Position numbers and translations under genes: made by a program
Notes under the pieces: model-generated
Databases searched by the model: none
What the model saw: only the letters and a program-made list of their open reading frames with translations
Told to the model about the DNA's origin: nothing
NCBI RefSeq assembly: GCF_963924675.1
Contig: NW_027077440.1
Location: 1,846,501-1,910,500 of the forward strand
Source of the DNA: Phocoena phocoena
Taxonomy: Eukaryota > Chordata > Mammalia > Artiodactyla > Phocoenidae
Reading direction: 5' to 3'
Length of the DNA: 64,000 nt
Shown: one piece after another, positions 38,009 to 51,978 of the stretch
Layout: every line of letters starts with the position of its first letter
Position numbering within the stretch: the stretch's first letter is position 1

Positions 38009-39753
38009 CAGTGAAATAGAGAGCAATTCTTAAATAATTTACTCAGGGCATGTGATGCAACCGGGATTGACCACATCTACACCCAGAGCTGGTTGAGATA
38101 TATGGCTGGACACTTCAGGCTGATAGCATTGGTGAGATTCCGTGAGCAAATGCAGACCCTTTGAAGTCATACTGCATGGTACTCATTCCATGGGTCCCAA
38201 CTCTCCAGGTTCAAGGGATTCTTCCTTCAGCTAAAACATGCATGGGAAACTCAGAGTATGGTACACCGTGAGTTTGGGAAACGATTTAAAATGGATCTCA
38301 GTTTTCGTACCCTTGTCCTAGGGTTCACCATTCCAGACCTTTTACTAACACTCTCCCCTCTTGGAGAGTCAGTGCCTTTAACCTCCTGTTTGGCACAGTT
38401 TGCAATTTCTGTGCAAGATGAACAGGAATAGGGAGAACCAATGAGAGACTAGCTGTAGGTGTCTGCACGGGCAAATGTAACACTCATTGCACACAAAGAA
38501 GAGGAATTAAACAAACGCTCAGTGTGCCCTGCCGGAAACAGATTAGGGCCTGAAGCAATCCTGCGGTTTTGTGCCCAGCTCACAAGAAAGCGAGTTGAAG
38601 AAAGGAGCTCAGGGGCACTGTAATTCACAAACCTGCAGAGTTATAAATGACAGCTATCCTCCAAAAATATATTGAAGTAAGCCTGCAAAGGGGACTTGAA
38701 AGTGGGGCAGAGTTTCAGGAAAACCATTGCAGGGGGTAGACTGGAATTGCCCTGAAAGCATAGGAAAAGAGGCAGAACGTCGACAATGATGCACTTGGCC
38801 AAAAACGGCGTATGCGTTTTTTCCTGAATATATTCAGGAAAAAACGCATACGCCCTTTTTGGCCAACCAAGCAAGCCTGTAAAGGAAATCTGCACTACAA
38901 TGAAGTCTCACTACCCCACGGGCAAAAGGGCCATCTGAAAAAAGTGTAAAATCCAGAAAGGTAGGACAGGATATGGAGAAGAGGGAGCCTTGTTATGCTG
39001 ATTGGCAGGATGTAAATTGCCAGCAGCCACCCGGGAGAAGTGTATGGTGTTTCCTGAAACACGTAGGAAACAAAGCAACACAGCCTATGGCACTTCCACT
39101 TATGGTCCTATAGCTTACGGAAATTAAAATCAAAAACAGACAGCCACCCCAATATTTGGGACGGCTGTGTTCCCAAGAAGCTCGTCTACAGTATCAGGTA
39201 AATATCCCAGAAAGCAAAAAATGGATAAAGAAGTTGTGGCACGTACGTTAAATTCAATATCACTCAGCAATGAAATCTGTGTCATCAGGCCCGTAGCGGC
39301 AGAGTGAGTGGATGCAGATACGGTGAATCTACGTGAACTACGTCACACAGAAAAAGAAACATCATAAGATATCACTAATACACGGAATGTAAACTTGACT
39401 ACACATGAACTGAATTACAAAACAGAACAGGGTCTCAAATTTAGAAAACCAACTAGTGCTTGCTTATGGGAAAGGTGCGTTGGGGTGCTGCATAAAACCA
39501 GAGACTGAAATTAGCACAGATATCTTTCCATAAGCCAAATATGTAATAGACAAGACCTACTCCTTGCTCAACGAAATGGACCCAACACCACATATTCAAT
39601 GACTAGGAATATACCTGACTAGGAAGAATTTTAAAACCCATGGATATATATGTCTCCGTAAGAGAATCAAGGTGTGTACAGCGGCCCAAACGCAGCAGTG
39701 AAAATCCGATAAATCCCATTATCAAAATAAATTTCGAAAACAAAACACAAAGA
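38009..39753 (+). repeat. Satellite monomer B8
   Basis: Palindrome 38795-38866 has one mismatch in the left arm ('aaaaacggcg'). Confidence 0.94.
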
Positions 39754-41499
39754 CAGTGAAATAGAGAGCAATTCTTAAATAATTCACTCAGGGCATGTGA
39801 TGCAACCGGGATTGACCACATCTACACCCAGAGCTGGTTGAGACATAAGGCTGAACACTTCAGGCTGATAGCATTGGTGTGTTTCGGTGAGCAAATGCAG
39901 ACCCTTTGAAGTCATACTGCATGGTACCCATTCCATGGGGCCCAACTCTCCAGGTTCAAGTTATTCTTCCTCCAACTAAACCATGCATGGGAAACCCAGA
40001 TTATCGTCCACCGTGTGATTGGGAAACGGTTTAAAATGCATCTCAGTTTTCGTATCCTGGTCCTCGGGTTCACCATTCCAGATGCTTTACTAACACTCTC
40101 CCCGCTTGGAGAGTCAGTGCCTTTAACCTCCTCTTTGGCACAGCTTGCAATTTCTCTGCAAGATGAACAGGAATAGGGAGAACCAATGAGAGACTAGCTA
40201 TAGGTGTCTGCACGGGCAAATGTAATGCTCATTTCCCACCAGGAAGAGGAATTAACCAAAGGCTCAGCGTGCCCTGCCGGAAACAGATTAGGGCCTGAAG
40301 CAATCCTGCGGTTTTGTGCCCAGCTCACAAGAAAGCGAGTTGAAGAAAGGAGCTCAGGGGCACTGTCATTCACAAACCTGCAGAGTTATAAATGACAGCT
40401 ATCCTCCAAAAATATATTGAAGTAAGCCTGCGAAGGGGACTTGAAAGCGGGGCAGAGTTTCAGGAAAACCATTGCAGGGGTAGACTGGAATTGCCCAGAA
40501 AGCATAGGAAAAGAGGCAGAACATCGACAATGATGCACTTGGCCAAAAAGGGCGTATGCGTTTTTTCCTGAATATATTCAGGAAAAAACGCATACGCACT
40601 TTTTGGCCAACCAAGCAAGCCTGTAAAGGAAATCTGCACTACAATGAAGTCTCACTGCCCCCCGGGCAAAAGGGCCATCTGAAAAAAGTGTAAAATCCAG
40701 AAAGGTAGGACAGGATATGGAGAACAGGGAGCCTTGTTATGCTGATTGGCAGGATGTAAATTGCCAGCAGCCACCCTGGAGAAGTGTATGGTGTTTCCTG
40801 AAACAGGTAAGAAACATAGCAACACAGCCTATGGCACTTCCACTTATGGTCCTATAGCTTACGGAAATTAAAATCAAAAACAGACAGCCACCGCAATATT
40901 TGGGACGACTCTGTTCACATGAAGCTCGTCTACAGTATCAGGTAAATATCCCAGAAAGCAAAAAATGGATAAAGAAGTTGTGGAACGTACGTACAATGCA
41001 ATATCACTCAGCAATGAAATCTGTGTCATCAGGCCCGTAGCGGCATAGTGAGTGGATGCAGGTACGGTGAATCTACGTGAACTACGTCACACAGAAAAAG
41101 AAACATCATAAGATATCACTAATACACGGAATGTAAACTTGACTACACATGAACTGAATTCCAAAACAGAAAAGGGTCTCAAATTTAGAAAACCAACTAG
41201 TGCTTGCTTATGGGGAAAGGTGCGTTGGGGTGCTGCATAAAACCAGAGACTGAAATTAGCACAGATAACTTTCCATAAGCCAAATATGTAATAGACAAGA
41301 CCTACTCCTTGCTCAACGAAATGGACCCAACACCACATATTCAACGCCTAGGAATATACCTGACTAGGAATAATCTTAAAACCCATGGATTTATATGTCT
41401 CCGTAAGAGAATCAAGCGTGTGTACAGCGGCCGAAACGCAGCAGTGAAAATCCGATAAATCCCATTATCAAAATAAATTTGAAAAACAAATCACAAAGA
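39754..41499 (+). repeat. Satellite monomer B9
   Basis: Palindrome 40539-40610 has one mismatch: the right arm has 'cgcac' while the left arm keeps 'gggcg'. This is half of the paired change found in B16. Confidence 0.94.
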
Positions 41500-43246
41500 C
41501 AGTGAAATAGAGAGCAATTCTTAAACAATTCACTCAGGGCATGTGATGCAACCGGGATTGACCACATCTACACCCAGAGCTGGTTGAGACATAAGGCGGG
41601 ACACTTCAGGCTGACAGCATTGGTGAGTTTCGGTGAGCAAATGCACACCCTTTGAAGTCATACTGCATGGTACCCATTCCATGGGTCCCAACTCTCCAGG
41701 TTCAAGGGATATTTCCTCCAGCTAAAACATGCATGGGAAACCCAGAGTATCGTCCACCGTGTGATTGGGAAACGGTTTAAAATGCATCTCAGTTTTCGTA
41801 TCCTGGTCCTCGGGTTCACCATTCCAGATGCTTTACTAACACTCTCCCCGCTTGGAGAGTCAGTGCCTTTAACCTCCTCTTTGGCACAGCTTGCAATTTC
41901 TGTGCAAGATGAACAGGAATAGGGAGAACCAATGAGAGACTAGCTGTAGGTGTCTGCACGGGCAAATGTAAGGCTCATTGCCCACCAGGAAGAGGAATTA
42001 AAGAAAGGCTCAGTGTGCCCTGCTGGAAACAGATTAGGGCCTGAAGCAATCATGCGGTTTTGTGCCCAGCTCACAAGAAAGCGAGTTGAAGAAAGGAGCT
42101 CAGGGGCACTGGAATTCACAAACCTGCAGAGTTATAAATGACAGCTATCCTCCAAAAATATATTGAAGTAAGCCTGCGAAGGGGACTTGAAAGCGGGGCA
42201 GAATTTCAGGAAAACGATTGCAGGGGGTAGACTGGAATTGCCCTGAAAGCATAGGAAAAGAGGCACAACGTCGACAATGATGCACTTAGCCAAAAAGGGC
42301 GTATGCGTTTTTTCCTGAATATATTCAGGAAAAAACGCATACGCCCTTTTGGGCCAACCAAGCAAGCCTGTAAAGGAAATCTGCACTACAATGTAGTCTC
42401 ACTGCCCCCCTGGCAAAACGGCCATCTGAAAAAAGTGTAAAATCTAGAAAGGTAGGACAGGATATGGAGAAGACGGAGCCTTGTTATGATGATTGGCAGG
42501 ATGTCAATTGCCAACAGCCACCCTGGAGAAGTGTATGATGTTTCCTGAAACACGTAAGAAACAAAGCAACACAGCGTATGGCACTTGCACTTATGGTCCT
42601 ATAGCTTAGGGAAATTAAAATCAAAAACAGAGATCCACCCCAATATTTGGGACGGCTGTGTTTCCAAGAAGCTCGTCTACAGTACCAGGCAAATATCCCA
42701 GAAAGCAAAAAATGGATAAAGAAATTGTGGCACGTACGTGCAATGCAATATCACTCAGCAATGAAATCTGTGTCATCAGGCCCGTAGCGGCATACTGAGT
42801 GGATGCAGGTACGGTGATTCTACGTAAACTACATCACACAGAAAAAGAAACATCATAAGATATCACTAATACACGGAATGTAAATTTAACTACACATGAA
42901 CTGAATAACAAAACAGAACAGGGTCTCAAATTTTGAAAACCAACTAGTGCTTGCTTATGGGGAAATGTTCGTTGCGATGCTGCATAAAGCCAGAGACTGA
43001 AATTAGCACAGATAACTTTCCATAAGTCAAATATGTAATAGACAAGACCTACTCCTTGCTCAACGAAATGGACCCAACACCACAAATTCAACGCCTAGGA
43101 ATATACCTGACTAGGAAGAATCTTAAAACCCAGGGATTTATATGTCTCCGTAAGAGAATCAAGCGTGTGTACAGCGGCATAAACGCAGCAGTGAAAATCC
43201 GATAAATCCCATTATCAAAATAAATTTCAAAAACAAAACAAAAAGA
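41500..43246 (+). repeat. Satellite monomer B10
   Basis: Palindrome 42286-42357 has two mismatches near its outer ends. Shares 'gagaagacggagcc' (42467) with B11. Confidence 0.94.
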
Positions 43247-44994
43247 CAGTGAAATAGAGAGCAATTCTTAAACAATTCACTCGGGGCATGTGATGCAACC
43301 GGGATTGACCACATCTACACCCAGAGCTGGTTGAGACATAAGGCTGGACACTTCAGGCTGATAGCATTGGTGAGTTTCGGTGAGCAAATGCAGACCCTTT
43401 GAAGTCATACTGCATGGTACCCATTCCATGGGTCCCAACTCTCCAGGTTCAAGGGATTCTTCCTCCAGCTAAAACATGCATGGGAAACCCAGAGTATCGT
43501 CCACCCTGTGATTGGGAAACGATTTAAAATGAATCTCAGTTTTCGTATCCTGGTCATCGGGTTCACCATTCCAGATGCTTTACTAACACTCTCCCCGCTT
43601 GGAGAGTCAGTGCCTTTAACCTCCTCTTTGGCACACCTTGCAATTTCTGTGCAAGATGAACAGGAATAGGGAGAACCAATGAGAGACTAGCTGTAGGTGT
43701 CTGCACAGGCAAATGTAACGCTCATTTCCCACCAGGAAGAGGAATAAACCAAAGGCTCAGTATGCCCTGCCGGAAACAGATTACGGCCTGAAGCAATCCT
43801 GCGGTTTTGTGCCCATCTCACAAGAAAGCGAGTTGAAGAAAGGAGCTCAGGGGCACTGTAATTCAAAAACCTGCAGAGTTATAAATGACAGCTATCCTCC
43901 AAAAATATATTGAAGTAAGCCTGCGAAGGGGACTTGAAAGCGGGGCAGAATTTCAGGAAAACAATTGCAGGGGGTAGACTGGAATTGCCTTGAAAGCATA
44001 GGAAAAGAGGCACAACGTCAACAATGATGCACTTAGCCAAAAAGGGCGTATGCGTTTTTTCCTGAATATATTCAGGAAAAAACGCATACGCCCTTTTTGG
44101 CCAACCAAGCAAGCCTGTAAAGGAAATCTGCACTACAATGAAGTCTCACTGCCCCCCTGGCTAAACGGCCATCTTAAAAAAAGTGTAAAATCTAGAAAGG
44201 TAGGACAGGATATGGAGAAGACGGAGCCTTGTTATGCTGTTTGGCAGGATGTAAATTGTGAACAGCCACCCTGGAGAAGTGTATGGTGTTTCCTGAAACA
44301 CCTAAGAAATAAAGCAACACAGCCTATGGCAATTGCACTTATGGTCCTATTGCTTAGGGAAATTAAAATCAAAAACAGAGAGCCACCCCAAAGTTTGGGA
44401 CGGCTGTTTTCCCAAGTAGCTCGTCTACAGTACCAGGTAAATATCCCAGAAAGCAAAAAATGGATAAAGAAGTTGTGGCACGTACGTGCAATGCAATATC
44501 ACTCAGCAATGAAATCTGTGTCATCAGGCCCGTAGCGGCATAGTGAGTGGATGCAGGTATGGTGATTCTACGTGAACTACGTCACACAGAAAAAGAAACA
44601 TCATAAGATATCACTAATACACGGAATGTAAACTTGATTACACATGAACTGAATTACAAAACAGAACAGGGTCTCAAATTTAGAAAACCAACTTGTGCTT
44701 GCTTATGGGGAAAGGTGCCTTAGGGTGCTGCATAAAACCAGAGACTGAAATTTGCACAGATAACTTTCCATAAGCCAAATATGTAATAGACAAGACCTAC
44801 TCCTTGCTCAACGAAATGGACCCAACACCACATATTCAACGCCTAGGAATATACCTGACTAGGAAGAATCTTAAAACCCATGGATTTATATGTCTCCGTA
44901 AGAGAATCAAGCATGTGTACAGTGGCATAAACGCAGCAGTGAAAATCCGATAAATCCCATTATCAAAATAAATTTCAAAAACAAGACACAAAGA
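43247..44994 (+). repeat. Satellite monomer B11
   Basis: Palindrome 44033-44104 has one mismatch. Carries the 'attgtgaacagcc' variant also found in B12 and A3. Confidence 0.94.
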
Positions 44995-46740
44995 CAGTGA
45001 AATAGAGAGCAATTCTTAAATAATTCACTCAGGGCATGTGATGCAACCGGGATTTAACACATCTACACCCAGAGCTGGTTGAGACATAAGGCTGGACACT
45101 TCAGGCTGATAGCATTGGTGCGTTTCGGTGAGCAAATGCAGACCCTTTGAAGTCATACTGCATGGTACCCATTCCATGGGTCCCAACTCTCCAGGTTCAA
45201 GGGATTCTTCCTCCAGCTAAAACATGCAGGGGAAACCCAGAGTATCGTCCACCGTGTGATTGGGAAACGATTTAAAATGCATCTCAGTTTTTGTATCCTG
45301 GTCCTCGGTTTCACCATTCCAGATGCTTTACTAACACTCTCCCCGCTTGGAGAGTCAGTGCCTTTAACCTCCTCTTTGGCACAGCTTGCAATTTCTGTGC
45401 AAGATGAACAGGAATAGGGAGAACCAATGAGAGACTAGCTGTAGGTGTCTGCACGGGCAAATATAACGCTCATTGCCCACCAGGAAGAGGAATTAAACAA
45501 AAGCTCAGTGTGCCATTCTGGAAACAGATTAGGGCCTGAAGCAATCCTGCGGTTTTGTGCCCAGCTCACAAGAAAGCGAGGTGAAGAAAGGAGCTCAGGG
45601 GCACTGTAATTCACAAACCTGCAGAGTTATAAATGACAGCTATCCTCCAAAAATATATTGAAGTAAGCCTGTGAAGGGGACTTGAAAGCGGGGCAGAATT
45701 TCAGGAAAACGATAGCAGGGGTAGACTGGAATTGCCCTGAAAGCACAGGAAAAGAGGCACAACGTCGACAATGATGCACTTGGCCAAAAAGGGCGTATGC
45801 GTTTTTTCCTGAATATATTCAGGAAAAAACGCATACGCCCTTTTTGGCCAACCAAGCAAGCCTGTAATGGAAATCTGCACTACAATGAAGTCTCACTGCG
45901 GCCCGGGCAAAAGGGACATCTGAAAAAAGTGTAAAATCCAGAAAGGTAGGACAGGATATGGAGAACAGGGAGCCTTGTTATGCTGTTTGGCAGGATGTAA
46001 ATTGTGAACAGCCACCCTGGAGAAGTGTATGGTGTTTCCTGAAACACCTAAGAAATAAAGCAACATAGCCTATGGCAATTGCACTTATGGTCCTATTGCT
46101 TAAGGAAATTAAAATCAAAAACAGACAGCCACCCCAAAGTTTGGGACGGCTGTGTTCCCAAGAAGCTCGTCTACAGTACCAGGTAAATATCCCAGAAAGC
46201 AAAAAATGGATAAAGAAGTTGTGGCACGTACGTGCCATGCAGTATCACTCAGCAATGAAATCTGTGTCATCAGGACCGTAGCGGCATAGTGAGTGGATGC
46301 AGGTACGGTGATTCTATGTGAACTACGTCACACAGAAAAAGAAACATCATAAGATATCACTAATACACGGAATGTAAACTTGACTACACATGAACTGAAT
46401 TACAAAACAGAACAGGGTCTCAAATTTAGAAAACCAACTAGTGCTTGCTTATGGGGAAAGGTGCCTTAGGGTGCTGCATAAAACCAGAGACTGAAATTAG
46501 CACAGATAACTTTCCATAAGCCAAATATGTAATAGACAAGACCTACTCCTTGCTCAACGAAATGGACCCAACACCACATATTCAACGCCTAGGAATATAC
46601 CTGACTAGGAAGAATCTTAAAACCCATGGATATATATGTCTCCGTAAGAGAATCAAGCGTGTGTACAGCGGCCGAAACGCAGCAGTGAAAATCCGATAAA
46701 TCCCATTATCAAAATAAATTTCAAAAACAAAACACAAAGA
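44995..46740 (+). repeat. Satellite monomer B12
   Basis: Palindrome 45780-45851 is perfect. Carries the same 'attgtgaacagcc' subfamily mark as B11 and A3. Confidence 0.94.
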
Positions 46741-48486
46741 CAGTGAAATAGAGAGCAATTCTTAAATAATTCACTCAGGGCATGTGATGCAACCGGGATT
46801 GACCACATCTACACCCAGAGCTGGTTGAGACATAAGGCTGGACACTTCAGGCTGATAACATTGGTGAGTTTCGGTGAGCAAATGCAGACCCTTTGAAGTC
46901 ATACTGCATGGTACCCATTCCATGGGTCCCAACTCTCCAGGTTCAAGGGATTCTTCCTAAAGCTAAAAGATGCATGGGAAACCCAGAGTATCGTCCACCG
47001 TGTGATTGGGAAATGATTTGAAATGCATCTCAATTTTCGTATCCTGGTCCTCGGGTTCACCATTCCAGATGCTTTACTAACACTCTCCCGCTTGGAGAGT
47101 CAGTGCCTTTAACCTCCTGTTTGGCACAGCTTGCAATTTCTGTGCAAGATGAACAGGAATAGGGAGAACCAATGAGAGACTAGCTGTAGGTGTCTGCACG
47201 GGCAAATGTAACGCTCATTGCCGACCTGGAAGGGGAATTAACCAAAGGCTCGGCATGCCCTGCCGGAAACAGATTAGGGCCTGAAGCAATCCTGCGGTTT
47301 TGTGCCCAGCTCACAAGAAAGCGAGTTGTAGAAAGGAGATCAGGGGCACTGTAATTCACAAACCTGCAGAGTTATAAATGACAGCTATCCTCCAAAAATA
47401 TATTTAAGTAAGCCTGCGAAAAGGACTTGAAAGCGGGGCAGAACTTCATAAAAACGATTGCAAGGGGTAGACAGGAATTGCCCTGAAAGCATAGGAAAAG
47501 AGGCAGAACTTCGACAATGATGCACTTGGCCAAAATGGGCGTATGCGTTTTTTCCTGAATATATTCAGGAAAAAACGCATACGCCCTTTTTGGCCAACCA
47601 AGCAAGCCTGTAAAGGAAATCTGCACTACAAAGAAGTCTCACTGCCCCCCGGGCCAAAGGGCCATCTGAAAGAAGTGTAAAATCCAGAAAGGTAGTACAG
47701 GATATGGAGAACAGGGAGCCTTGTTATGCTGATTGGCAGCATGTAAATTGCTAGCAGCCACCCTGGAGAAGTGTATGGTGTTTCCTGAAACACGTAAGAA
47801 ACAAAGAAACACAGCCTATGGCACTTCCACTTATGGTCCTATAGCTTATGGAAATTAAAATCAAAAACAGACAGCCACCCCAATATTTGGGACGGCTGTG
47901 TTCACAAGGAGCTCGTCTACAGTATCAGGTAAATATCCCAGAAAGCAAAAAATGGATAAAGAAGTTGTGGCACGTACGTACAATGCAATATCACTCAGCA
48001 ATGAAATCTGTGTCATCAGGCCCGTAGAGTCATAGTGAGTGGATGCAGGTACGGTGATTCTACGTGAACTACGTAACACAGAAAAAGAAACATCATAAGA
48101 TATCACTAATACACGGAATGTAAACTTGACTACACATGAACTGAATTACAAAACAGAACAGGGTCTCAAATTTAGAAAACCAACTAGTGCTTGCTTATGG
48201 GGAAAGGTGCCTTGGCGTGCTGCATAAAACCAGAGACTGAAATTAGCACAGATAACTTTCCATAAGCCAAATATGTAATAGACAAGACCTACTCCTTGCT
48301 CAACGAAATGGACCCAACACCACATATTCAACGCCTAGGAATATACCTGACTAGGAAGAATCTTAAAACCCATGGATATATATGTCTCCGTAAGAGAATC
48401 AAGCGTGTGTACAGCGGCCGAAACGCAGCAGTGAAGATCCGATAAATTCCATTTTCAAAATGAATTTAGAAAACAAAACACAAAGA
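46741..48486 (+). repeat. Satellite monomer B13
   Basis: Palindrome 47526-47597 has one mismatch. One base is missing in the loop of the small hairpin ('ctctcccgcttggagag', near 47083). Confidence 0.94.
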
Positions 48487-50233
48487 CAGTGAAATAGAGA
48501 GCAATTCTTAAATAATTCACTCAGGGCATGTGATGCAACCGGGATTGACCACATCTACACCCAGAGCTGGTTGAGACATAAGGCTGGACACTTCAGGCTG
48601 ATAGCATTGGTGAGTTTCGTTGAGCAAATGCAGACCCTTTGAAGTCATACTGCATGGTACCCATTCCATGGGTCCCAACTCTCCAGGTTCAAGGGATTCT
48701 TCCTCCAGCTAAAACATGCATGGGAAACCCAGAGTATCGTCCACCGTGTGATTGGGAAACAATTTAAAATGCATCTCAGTTTTCGTATCCTGGTCCTCGG
48801 GTTCACCATTCCAGATGCTTTACTAACACTCTCCCCGCTTGGAGAGTCAGTGCCTTTAACCTCCTGTTTGGCACAGTTTGCAATTTCTGTGCAAGATGAA
48901 CAGGAATAGGGAGAACCAATGAGAGACTAGCTGTAGGTGTCTGCACGGTCAAATGTAACACTCATTGCCCACCAGGAAGAGGAATTAAACAAAGGCTCAG
49001 TGTGCCCTGCCGGAAACAGATTAGGGCCTGAAGCAATCCTGCGGTTTTGTGCCCAGCTCACAAGAAAGCGAGTTGAAGAAAGGAGCTCAGGGGCACTGTA
49101 ATTCACAAACCTGCAGCGTTATAAATGACAGCTATCCTCCAAAGATATATTGAAGTAAGCCTGCGAAGGGGACTTGAAAGCGGGGCAGAATTTCAGGAAA
49201 ACGATTGCAGGGGGTAGACTGGAATTGCCCTGAAAGCATAGGAAAAGAGGCACAACGTCGACAATGATGCACTTGGCCAAAAAGGGCGTATGCGTTTTTT
49301 CCTGAATATATTCAGGAAAAAACGCATACGCCCTTTTTGGCCAACCAAGCAAGCCTGTAAAGGAAATCTGCACTACAATGAAGTCTCACTGCCCCCCGGG
49401 CAAAAGGGCCATCTGAAAAAAGTGTAAAATCGACAAAGTTAGGACAGGATATGGAGAACAGGGAGCCTTGTTATGCTGATTGGCAGGATGTAAATTGCCA
49501 GCAGCCACCATGGAGAAGTGTATGGTGTTTCCTGAAACACATAAGAAACAAAGCAACACAGCCTATGTCACTTCCACTTATGGTCCTATAGCTTACCGAA
49601 ATTAAAATCAAAAACAGACAGCCACCCCAATATTTGGGACGGCTGAGTTCACAAGAAGCTCGTCTACAGTACCAGGTATATATCCCAGAAAGCAAAAAAT
49701 GGATAAAGAAGTTGTGGCACGTACGTGCAATGCAATATCACTCAGCAATGAAATCTGTGTCATCAGGCCCGTAGCGGCATAGTGAGTGGATGCAGGTACG
49801 GTGATTCTACGTGAACTACGTCACACAGAAAAAGAAACATCATAATATATCACTAATACACGGAATGTAAACTTGACTACACATGAACTGAATTCCAAAA
49901 CAGAACAGGGTCTCAAATTTAGAAAACCAACTAGTGCTTGCTTATGGGGAAAGGCGGCTTGGGGTACTGCATAAAACCAGAGACTGAAATTAGCACAGAT
50001 AACTTTCCATAAGCTAAATATGTAATAGACAAGACCTACTCCTTGCTCAACGAAAAGGACCCAACACCACATATTCAACGCCTAGGAATACACCTGACTA
50101 GGAAGAATCTTAAAACCCATTGATATATATGTCTCCGTAAGAGAATCAAGCATGTGTACAGCGGCATAAACGCAGCAGTGAAAATCCGATAAATCCCATT
50201 ATCAAAATAAATTTCGAAAACAAAACACAAAGA
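48487..50233 (+). repeat. Satellite monomer B14
   Basis: Palindrome 49273-49344 is perfect over 72 bp. Confidence 0.94.
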
Positions 50234-51978
50234 CAGTGAAATAGAGAGCATTTCTTAAATAATTCACTCAGGGCATGTGATGCAACCGGGATTGACCACA
50301 TGTACACCCAGAGCTGGTTGAGACATAAGGCTGGACACTTCAGGCTGATAGCATTGGTGAGTTTCAGTGAGCAAATGCAGACCCTTTGAAGTCATACTGC
50401 ATGGTACCCATTCCATGGGTCCCAACTCTCCACGTTCAAGGGATTCTTCCTTCAGCTAAAACATGCATGGGAAACACAGAGTATGGTACACCGTGAGATT
50501 GGGAAACAATTTAAAATGGATCTCAGTTTTCGTATCCTTGTCCTCGGGTTCCCCATTCCAGACGCTTTACTAACACTCTCCCCGCTTGGAGAGTCAGTGC
50601 CTTTAACCTCCTGTTTGGCACAGTTTGCAATTTCTGTGCAAGATGAACAGGAATAGGGAGAACCAATGAGAGACTAGCTGTAGGTGTCTGCACGGGCAAA
50701 TGTAACACTCATTGCCCACCAGGAAGAGGAATTAAACAAAGGCTCAGCGTGCCCTGCTGGAAACAGATTAGGGCTTGAAACAATCCTGCGGTTTTGTGCC
50801 TAGCTCACAAGAAAGCGAGTTGAAGAAAGGAGCTCAGGGGCACTGTAATTCACAAAACTGCAGAGTTATAAATGACAGCTATCCTCCAAAAATATATTGA
50901 AGTAAGCCTGCGATGGGGACTTGAAAGCGGGGCAGAATTTCAGGAAAACGATTGCAGGGGGTAGACTGGAATTGCCCTGAAAGCATAGGAAAAGAGGCAG
51001 AACGTCGACAATGATGCACTTGGCCAAAAAGGGCGTATGAGTTTTTTCCTGAATATATTCAGGAAAAAACGCATACACCCTTTTTGGCCAACCAAGCAAG
51101 CCTGTAGCGGAAATCTGCACTACAATGAAGTCTCACTGCCCCCCGGGCAAAAGGGCCATCTGAAAAAAGTGTAAAATCCAGAAAGGTAGGACAGGATATG
51201 GAGAACAGGGAGCTTTGTTATGCTGATTGGCAGGATGTAAATTGCCAACAGCCACCCTGGAGAAGTGTATGGTGTTTCCTGAAACACGTAAGAAATAAAG
51301 CAACACAGCCTATGGAACTTGCACTTATGGTCCTATAGCTTAGGGAAATTAAAATCAAAAACAGACAGCCACCCCAATATTTGGGACGGCTGTGTTCACA
51401 AGAAGCTCGTCTACAGTATCAGGTAAATATCCCAGAAAGCAAAAAATGGATAAAGAAGTTGTGGCACGTACGTACAATTCAATATCACTCAGCAATGAAA
51501 TCTGTGTCATCAGGCCCATAGCGGCATAGTGAGTGGATGCAGATACGGTGAATCTACGTGAACTACGTCACACAGAAAAAGAAACATCATAAGATATCAC
51601 TAATACACGGAATGTAAACTTGACTACACATGAACTGAATTACAAAACAGAACAGGGTCTCAAATTTAGAAAACCAACTAGTGCTTGCTTATGGGAAAGG
51701 TCCGTTGGGGTGCTGCATAAAACCAGAGACTGAAATTAGCACAGATAACTTTCCATAAGCCAAATATGTAATAGACAATACCTACTCCTTGCTCAACGAA
51801 ATGGACCCAACACCACATATTCAACGCCTAGGAATATACCTGACTAGGAAGAATCTTAAAACCCATGGATATATATGTCTCCGGAAGAGAATCAAGCGTG
51901 TATACAGCGGCCGAAACGCAGCAGTGAAAATCCGATAAATCCCATTATCAAAATAAATTTCGAAACAAAACACAAAGA
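50234..51978 (+). repeat. Satellite monomer B15
   Basis: Palindrome 51020-51091 has two mismatches, one in each arm at non-pairing positions. Confidence 0.94.
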